Shown here: positions 60,901-64,000 of the stretch, one piece after another
Numbering within the stretch: the stretch's first letter is position 1
Layout: the number at the start of each line of letters is the position of its first letter
Assembly (NCBI RefSeq): GCF_008642275.1
Contig: NZ_CP029189.1
Coordinates: 5,562,001-5,626,000, forward strand
Direction: 5' to 3'
DNA from: Streptomyces venezuelae
Lineage (GTDB): Bacteria; Actinomycetota; Actinomycetes; Streptomycetales; Streptomycetaceae
DNA: 64,000 nt
Translations under genes and position numbers: made by a program
The notes under the pieces: generated by a model
Seen by the model: the letters and a program-made list of their open reading frames with translations, nothing else
What the model was told of the DNA's origin: nothing
The model's database searches: none

Positions 60901-61360
60901 GATCCTGGAGGTCGCGATCACGACGCTGCGGGTGAGCCAGGGGCGGCTCGTGGAGCACCTGCCGCGGCTGCGGCAGGTGTACGCGGCCTTCGGCCCGCCG
61001 GCCGGGGACCTGCTCGCGGTCGCGCTCGCCGCCGCGGGCCGGGAGCGGGAGGCCCGCGAGGTCCTCGACCGGGCGGGAGCACTGCGGACGGACTACTTCT
61101 TCAAGGTCTTCGCGACCTTCCGGGCGATGACCCTGGTCATGCTGGGGGAGCGGGCGGGTGCCGACGAGCTGTACGCGGCCCTGCTGCCGTACCGCGACGC
61201 TCCGCCGCCCTCCTCCGGGTTCACGGTGGCGGTGCGCCCGGTCGCCCGCACCCTGGGTGACCTGGCCGTGCTGCTGGGCCGCGAGGACGAGGCCGCCGGC
61301 CACTTCGCGCGCGCGGCGGCCATCGCCGAACGGTGGCAGAGCCCGTGGGGGGCCGCCTGA
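57992..61360 (+). CDS. Large AfsR/SARP-type regulator with AAA ATPase
   Basis: 1122 residues. An OmpR-like DNA-binding domain (VHIRVLGSFAAERDGEAIPL) is followed by a bacterial transcriptional activation (BTAD) domain (residues of about 95-240), typical of SARPs. A Pro/Ala linker leads to an ATPase with Walker A GEAGVGKSA and Walker B VVLDDLHWAD. The C-terminal half is tetratricopeptide-like helical repeats. There is no C-terminal LuxR helix-turn-helix. The start is ATG 57992 with GGGGAGG very close. It is divergent from the hemerythrin group, which may be its target. Confidence 0.9.
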   Translation: MVHIRVLGSFAAERDGEAIPLGGHRQRSVLALLVSARGRVVSVDRMIEDLWQGAPPARAVASLQAYVSNLRRLLEPGRTPRTPARLLVSAPPGYALRLPEEAVDAWRFERLLGRAREALPAEPGTAVSLLREALALWQGPAYAETADEPWSHAEIMRLGELRLAARELGIAAGLRGGADIAGAVAEAAALTRDEPLREEAWRLHALALWAAGRQADALSALRRARAVLAEEVGLDPGAALVELERAVLAQDGRVLREAVRPPGPRVPEPSVASAPSARSEPFAPPAPPEPAAAGAGLFVGREEELARLTAAAHRARAAGPAVALVSGEAGVGKSALLHALGDRLRAEGWCVAVGRTTDAEGAPPAWAWVEALRAVAAAVPPEPAVATALSPLLAEDRPAPGRASAGEDVAAGRFRLHRAVGRWLAEAARGRPVAVVLDDLHWADAETLALLSGVADLPPGTALLLVGAYRPEDTQGRLDDTLAGLAPRSPARIRLRGLGEEAVAELVRAVGGPHVEADVVAALAERTGGNPFYVRESARLLGGEGSLVALSEVPEGVRDVLRRRFGRLPGTVVAVLRLAAVVGRESSVEVLVGAADTGEDGVLDALEAGLLAGLLVEPQPGRVRFAHALVRDTLLADLSRLRSSRMHGRIAACLERLAPDDVSALAHHHVRAASSATAAKAVGYCLRAAALAESRFAHDVAAGLLAEAVECFERVPVAPGGDRDAERGELLGRLVRAQVRAGAVMAARTTRRTAIDRAVAAGRDDLLIAAFTAWTEPTPWQTRPYGVVDGPVVELLERLLARPGHEPAVRCGLLGAYAAELSDAKVAGVRAAAREALALAEGTGDPALRAGALAALAKELDADLEWSERAALGGELERTGAAHELPGHQWYGMFIRSTALAAEGDVGGARRLVERWTRFARTYRMAGPAAVGETVEATWAHVEGRFEDAERLYRQAAARMARQGSPHAEGILEVAITTLRVSQGRLVEHLPRLRQVYAAFGPPAGDLLAVALAAAGREREAREVLDRAGALRTDYFFKVFATFRAMTLVMLGERAGADELYAALLPYRDAPPPSSGFTVAVRPVARTLGDLAVLLGREDEAAGHFARAAAIAERWQSPWGAA

Positions 61361-61398
61361 GGTCCGGCGCCGCACGAGGCCGGGTCCGCACGAGATCC

Positions 61399-61432
61399 GG
61401 CGCCGGCTGACGACCAAGGGCCGGCCGGCGCC
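61399..61432. terminator. Possible hairpin between SARP and citrate synthase-like gene
   Basis: An 8-bp stem, GGCGCCGG with CCGGCGCC, and an 18-nt loop in the 85-bp convergent gap. The sequence is very G/C-rich, so chance pairing is likely. Confidence 0.3.
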
Positions 61433-61445
61433 CGGCGGACACGCC

Positions 61446-62681
61446 CTAGGGCAGCGGCTGGGGCGGTCGGGGCCCGTGGTACTGGCCGCTCGGCCGCATC
61501 CGCAGTGGCCGCTCCTGGTACTCCTCCAGAGCGTGCGCCATCCAGCCCGCCGTACGGGCCACCGCGAAGACCGTCTCCCCGGCCTCCGCCGGCATCCCGC
61601 ACGACACCGTCAGCACGGCCAGCGCCAGGTCCACGTTGGCGTACAGCCCGCCCTGCCGGGCCATCACCGCGGCCACCTCACGCGCCGCACCCAGCGCCGG
61701 ACCGGCCTGCTCCAGCTCTTCCAGCCGGGCGAAGAGCGCCCGCGCGCGGGGGTCCTCGCCCTGGTACAGCCGGTGGCCGAGCCCGGGGACCCGGCGTCCC
61801 GCCCGCAGGTACTCCGCCACCACCGGCGCGGCCCCGCCCTGTTCCAGGACCTCCACCAGCATCCGGTGAGCGAGCCGGCCGGCCGCTCCGTGCAGCGGGC
61901 CCTCCAGGGCGCCGAGCCCGGCGGACACCGCCGCGTACGGATGGGCGCGCGCGGAGGCGGCCACCCGTACGGCCAGGGTCGATGCGGCCAGGTCGTGGTC
62001 GACCAGCAGGGCCAGCGCGAGGTCCAGCACGGCCAGCGCGTCCGGGTCCGGCTCCCTTGCCGTCAGCCGGGGCCACAACTGCCGGGCGATCCTGCCGTCC
62101 CCGGCCCACCGGGCGGGTCCCGCCGCGGGGAGCGCGCCGACCAGTGTGGGGATCAGGGAGCGCGCGCAGCCGAGTACCGCCTCCTCGGAGAGGTCGAAGC
62201 GCAGCGGGTCCGCCACCGCGGCGGCGGCGACCGCCACCCTCAACCGGTCGATGGGGCCGCCGTGTTCCGGCAGTGCGGCCACCGCCCGCCTGGCCGCCTC
62301 CAGGGCCTGCGGGGGTGCGGTGAACCGGGCTCCGGGCGCGGGGGTGCCGGTCCAGAGCCACTCGGCGACCTCCTCGTAGCGGTACCGGGAGGCCAGCTCC
62401 ACGGCGTCCACGCCCCGGAAGTAGTACCGGTCGGGCTCGATGAGGGTGAGCGCCGTACGGACGGAGGGTTCCCCGGTGGGGGCCGCCGCCTCACGCCGGC
62501 TCCGCCGGGCCAGCGCCTCCACCTCGGCGGCGTCGAAGCTGCTGCCCCGCCCGGCGGGATCGCGGCGGCTGGTGAGCTGGCCCCGGCTGACGTACGCGTA
62601 CACCGTCGCCGGTTTCACCCCGAGTGCGCGGGCGGCCTCCTGCGTGCTGAGCCTGCGCCCGCTGTCCGTCTGGTCGCTCAT
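61446..62681 (-). CDS. HTH-citrate synthase fusion protein
   Basis: 411 residues. The N-terminus is a MerR/excisionase-like helix-turn-helix (LSTQEAARALGVKPATVYAYVSRGQL), followed by a linker and a full citrate synthase fold. Catalytic residues look retained: His in GPLHGAAGRL, His in GLGHRLYQGEDPRA, and Asp in YANVDLALAV. It may therefore be an active enzyme, a metabolite-sensing regulator, or both. The start is ATG 62681; the frame is open to 62723, but that would run into the operator. Divergent from a second citrate synthase gene. Similar paired genes occur in other Streptomyces as I recall. Confidence 0.88.
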   Translation of the reverse strand: MSDQTDSGRRLSTQEAARALGVKPATVYAYVSRGQLTSRRDPAGRGSSFDAAEVEALARRSRREAAAPTGEPSVRTALTLIEPDRYYFRGVDAVELASRYRYEEVAEWLWTGTPAPGARFTAPPQALEAARRAVAALPEHGGPIDRLRVAVAAAAVADPLRFDLSEEAVLGCARSLIPTLVGALPAAGPARWAGDGRIARQLWPRLTAREPDPDALAVLDLALALLVDHDLAASTLAVRVAASARAHPYAAVSAGLGALEGPLHGAAGRLAHRMLVEVLEQGGAAPVVAEYLRAGRRVPGLGHRLYQGEDPRARALFARLEELEQAGPALGAAREVAAVMARQGGLYANVDLALAVLTVSCGMPAEAGETVFAVARTAGWMAHALEEYQERPLRMRPSGQYHGPRPPQPLP

Positions 62682-62709
62682 GACGAACACCCTACAGATG
62701 GACTGACAT

Positions 62710-62742
62710 ATTGATTCAATCAATGTTGACAGGGATTGAATC
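62710..62742. promoter_or_regulatory. Nested palindromes between the two citrate synthase genes
   Basis: ATTGAT, TCA, ATCAAT (62710-62724) is itself palindromic. GATTCAATC (62713-62721) is repeated inverted as GATTGAATC (62734-62742), giving 9-bp perfect arms 12 bp apart. This is a strong operator candidate for the helix-turn-helix citrate synthase. Confidence 0.7.
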
Positions 62743-62746
62743 CATC

Positions 62747-62763
62747 ATGGATGGTCGATCCAT
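62747..62763. promoter_or_regulatory. Third palindrome at the citrate synthase start
   Basis: ATGGAT, five bases, ATCCAT: a perfect inverted repeat covering two candidate ATG start codons of the plus-strand gene. Confidence 0.4.
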
Positions 62764-63928
62764 GAACACCACCTCCATGAACACCGCCCTGGAAGTACCC
62801 CGCGGCCTCGCGGGAGTCGTGGTCACCGAAACCGGATTGGGTGATGTCCGGGGCCGGGAGGGCTTCTACCACTACCGCCAGTACTCGGCCGTCGAGCTCG
62901 CCGCCACCCGCACCTTCGAGGACGTGTGGCACCTGATGTTCCGCGGCACGCTCCCGGTGGACGCCGCAGAGCGTGCCGCCTTCGCGGCCGAGATCGCCCC
63001 CCTGCGCCGGCTGCCCGGGGACGTACGGGACGCCCTGCCGGCCCTGGCCCGGGCCACCCGGCTCTCCGGCCCCCTGGCCGGGCTGCGCACCGCGCTCTCG
63101 CTTCTCGGCGCCAGCGTCGGCTTCCGCCCGGTCTACGACCTCGACCCCGGCCGCCGGGCGGCCGACGCGCTGGCCGCCTGCGCCGCCGTACCCACCCTGC
63201 TGACCGCCCTGCACCGGCTCGGACAGGGCCTGGAACCGGTGGAGCCGCGCGAGGACCTCCCGTACGCCGCCAACTACCTCTACATGCTCACCGGCCGGGA
63301 ACCCGATCCGGTCCGGGCCCGCGCGGTCGAGCGGTATCTGATGTCCACCGTCGACCACGGCTTCAACGCCTCGACCTTCACCGCCCGGGTGATCGCCTCC
63401 ACCGGCGCCGATGTCGCCGCCTGCCTGACCGGGGCGATCGGAGCGCTCTCCGGCCCCCTGCACGGCGGCGCCCCCAGCCGGGCCCTGGACACCCTCGACG
63501 CCATCGGGACCGTGGACCGGATCGGGCCGTGGATCCGCGAGCGGGTCCTGGCGGGCGACCGGATCATGGGCTTCGGCCACCCCGTCTACCGCACCGAAGA
63601 CCCCCGCTCCCGCATGCTGCGCGAGATCGCCCTCCAGTTCGGCGGCCCCCTCGTGGACTTCGCCGTCGAGGTCGAGCGCCAGGTCGAGGAGATCCTCGCC
63701 GAACTGAAGCCCGGCCGTGAGCTGCACACCAACGTGGAGTTCTACGCGGGCGTGGTCATGGAGCTCTGCGGACTCCCGCGCGAGATGTTCACGCCGACCT
63801 TCTGCGCGGCCCGCGTGGTGGGCTGGAGCGCGAACATCCTCGAACAGGCCACCGATTCGAAGATCATCCGTCCGGCCGCCCGGTACACCGGCCCCACCCC
63901 GCCCCACCCGGTGCCGCCCCTGCGCTGA
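62762..63928 (+). CDS. Citrate synthase / 2-methylcitrate synthase-like enzyme
   Basis: Condenses an acyl-CoA with oxaloacetate or another 2-oxo acid. The 388-residue protein has the catalytic His in GPLHGGAPSRA, His in MGFGHPVYRTEDPRS and Asp-equivalent in HTNVEFYAG, where the usual NVDF is NVEF (a Glu). RVVGWSANILEQ is the family C-terminal signature. The Glu substitution may alter activity. The start is taken as ATG 62762; ATG 62747 and an earlier TTG are in frame and no ribosome site decides. Divergent from the HTH-citrate synthase gene. Confidence 0.88.
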   Translation: MNTTSMNTALEVPRGLAGVVVTETGLGDVRGREGFYHYRQYSAVELAATRTFEDVWHLMFRGTLPVDAAERAAFAAEIAPLRRLPGDVRDALPALARATRLSGPLAGLRTALSLLGASVGFRPVYDLDPGRRAADALAACAAVPTLLTALHRLGQGLEPVEPREDLPYAANYLYMLTGREPDPVRARAVERYLMSTVDHGFNASTFTARVIASTGADVAACLTGAIGALSGPLHGGAPSRALDTLDAIGTVDRIGPWIRERVLAGDRIMGFGHPVYRTEDPRSRMLREIALQFGGPLVDFAVEVERQVEEILAELKPGRELHTNVEFYAGVVMELCGLPREMFTPTFCAARVVGWSANILEQATDSKIIRPAARYTGPTPPHPVPPLR

Positions 63929-63952
63929 CGGAGGCTGACTACGATCGACCGG

Positions 63953-64000
63953 GTGAACAGCAGGCAGCCCATCCCCGTCGTCGTCCTCGCCGGTTTTCTC
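63953..64000 (+). CDS. CobW-family GTP-binding protein, 5' end only
   Basis: The window cuts this gene after 16 codons. The visible N-terminus, VNSRQPIPVVVLAGFL, is what precedes the P-loop (GAGKTT) in CobW/P47K/YeiR metallochaperone-type GTPases. The start is GTG 63953, with GGAGG at 63930-63934, rather far upstream. The call depends on only a few residues. Confidence 0.5.
   Translation, partial: MNSRQPIPVVVLAGFL

Noticed and set aside
1..64000. CRISPR arrays, tRNA/rRNA genes, insertion sequences, attachment sites
   Set aside because: No repeat-spacer pattern, cloverleaf, rRNA segment, transposase or integrase motif was seen in any gap; the gaps are mostly short and accounted for.

Overview
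The window is a high-GC actinobacterial chromosome segment, almost certainly from a Streptomyces. Codon use is strongly GC at third positions, GTG starts are frequent, and the gene order (miaA, dapF, rsh, hflX, dinG-like helicase, lexA, nrdR-nrdJ, rnhB, recQ, whiH, hrdB, parE) matches, from memory, the conserved core-arm region around the principal sigma gene hrdB of Streptomyces. The developmental regulator WhiH beside HrdB is the most diagnostic pairing. I see no rRNA, tRNA, CRISPR array, insertion sequence or prophage.

Layout. 1-8.2 kb: housekeeping genes on the plus strand (tRNA isopentenylation, diaminopimelate epimerase, a RelA/SpoT protein, a secreted M1 peptidase, HflX), closed by a strong bidirectional terminator facing a minus-strand exported serine protease. 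9.7-16.2 kb: a four-gene NRPS-independent siderophore locus (PLP aminotransferase, two IucA/IucC synthetases, one AlcB/IucB-type acyltransferase) with no visible hydroxylase, decarboxylase, transporter or iron box. 16.2-23.2 kb: genome maintenance and nucleotide supply, namely an XPD/DinG-like helicase, LexA, NrdR and the B12-dependent ribonucleotide reductase NrdJ. The lexA/nrdR gap carries two SOS-type boxes and two NrdR-type boxes 31 bp apart.

23.2-35.6 kb: accessory genes: an HxlR regulator divergent from a nitroreductase, a patch of gene debris, DUF1152, arylamine N-acetyltransferase, DUF4937, a histidine phosphatase, an ADP-ribosylglycohydrolase, a DUF4173-like membrane protein, an MFS drug exporter divergent from its TetR regulator (two perfect palindromes between them), rnhB and two poorly known genes. 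35.8-44.4 kb: a RecQ helicase with a phosphoribosyltransferase-like tail, DUF4192, a debranching-enzyme-like protein, a Nudix/NrtR-type protein and a fused ABC transporter.

44.6-51.5 kb: whiH, hrdB, a trypsin-like protease, a small zinc-ribbon protein and parE. 51.6-56.1 kb: a DUF485/solute-sodium symporter operon converging on a CitA/CitB-type two-component system, which may sense the carboxylate that is transported. 56.1-61.4 kb: cupin, DUF4267 and hemerythrin genes divergent from a large AfsR/SARP-type regulator. 61.4-63.9 kb: two divergent citrate synthase-family genes, one with a fused DNA-binding domain, around nested palindromes. The window ends inside a probable CobW-family GTPase gene.

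The most interesting parts are the incomplete-looking siderophore locus, the HTH-citrate synthase fusion with its divergent partner, the RecQ-phosphoribosyltransferase fusion, and several well-defined operator arrangements. Family calls rest on motifs I can read. No database search was run.
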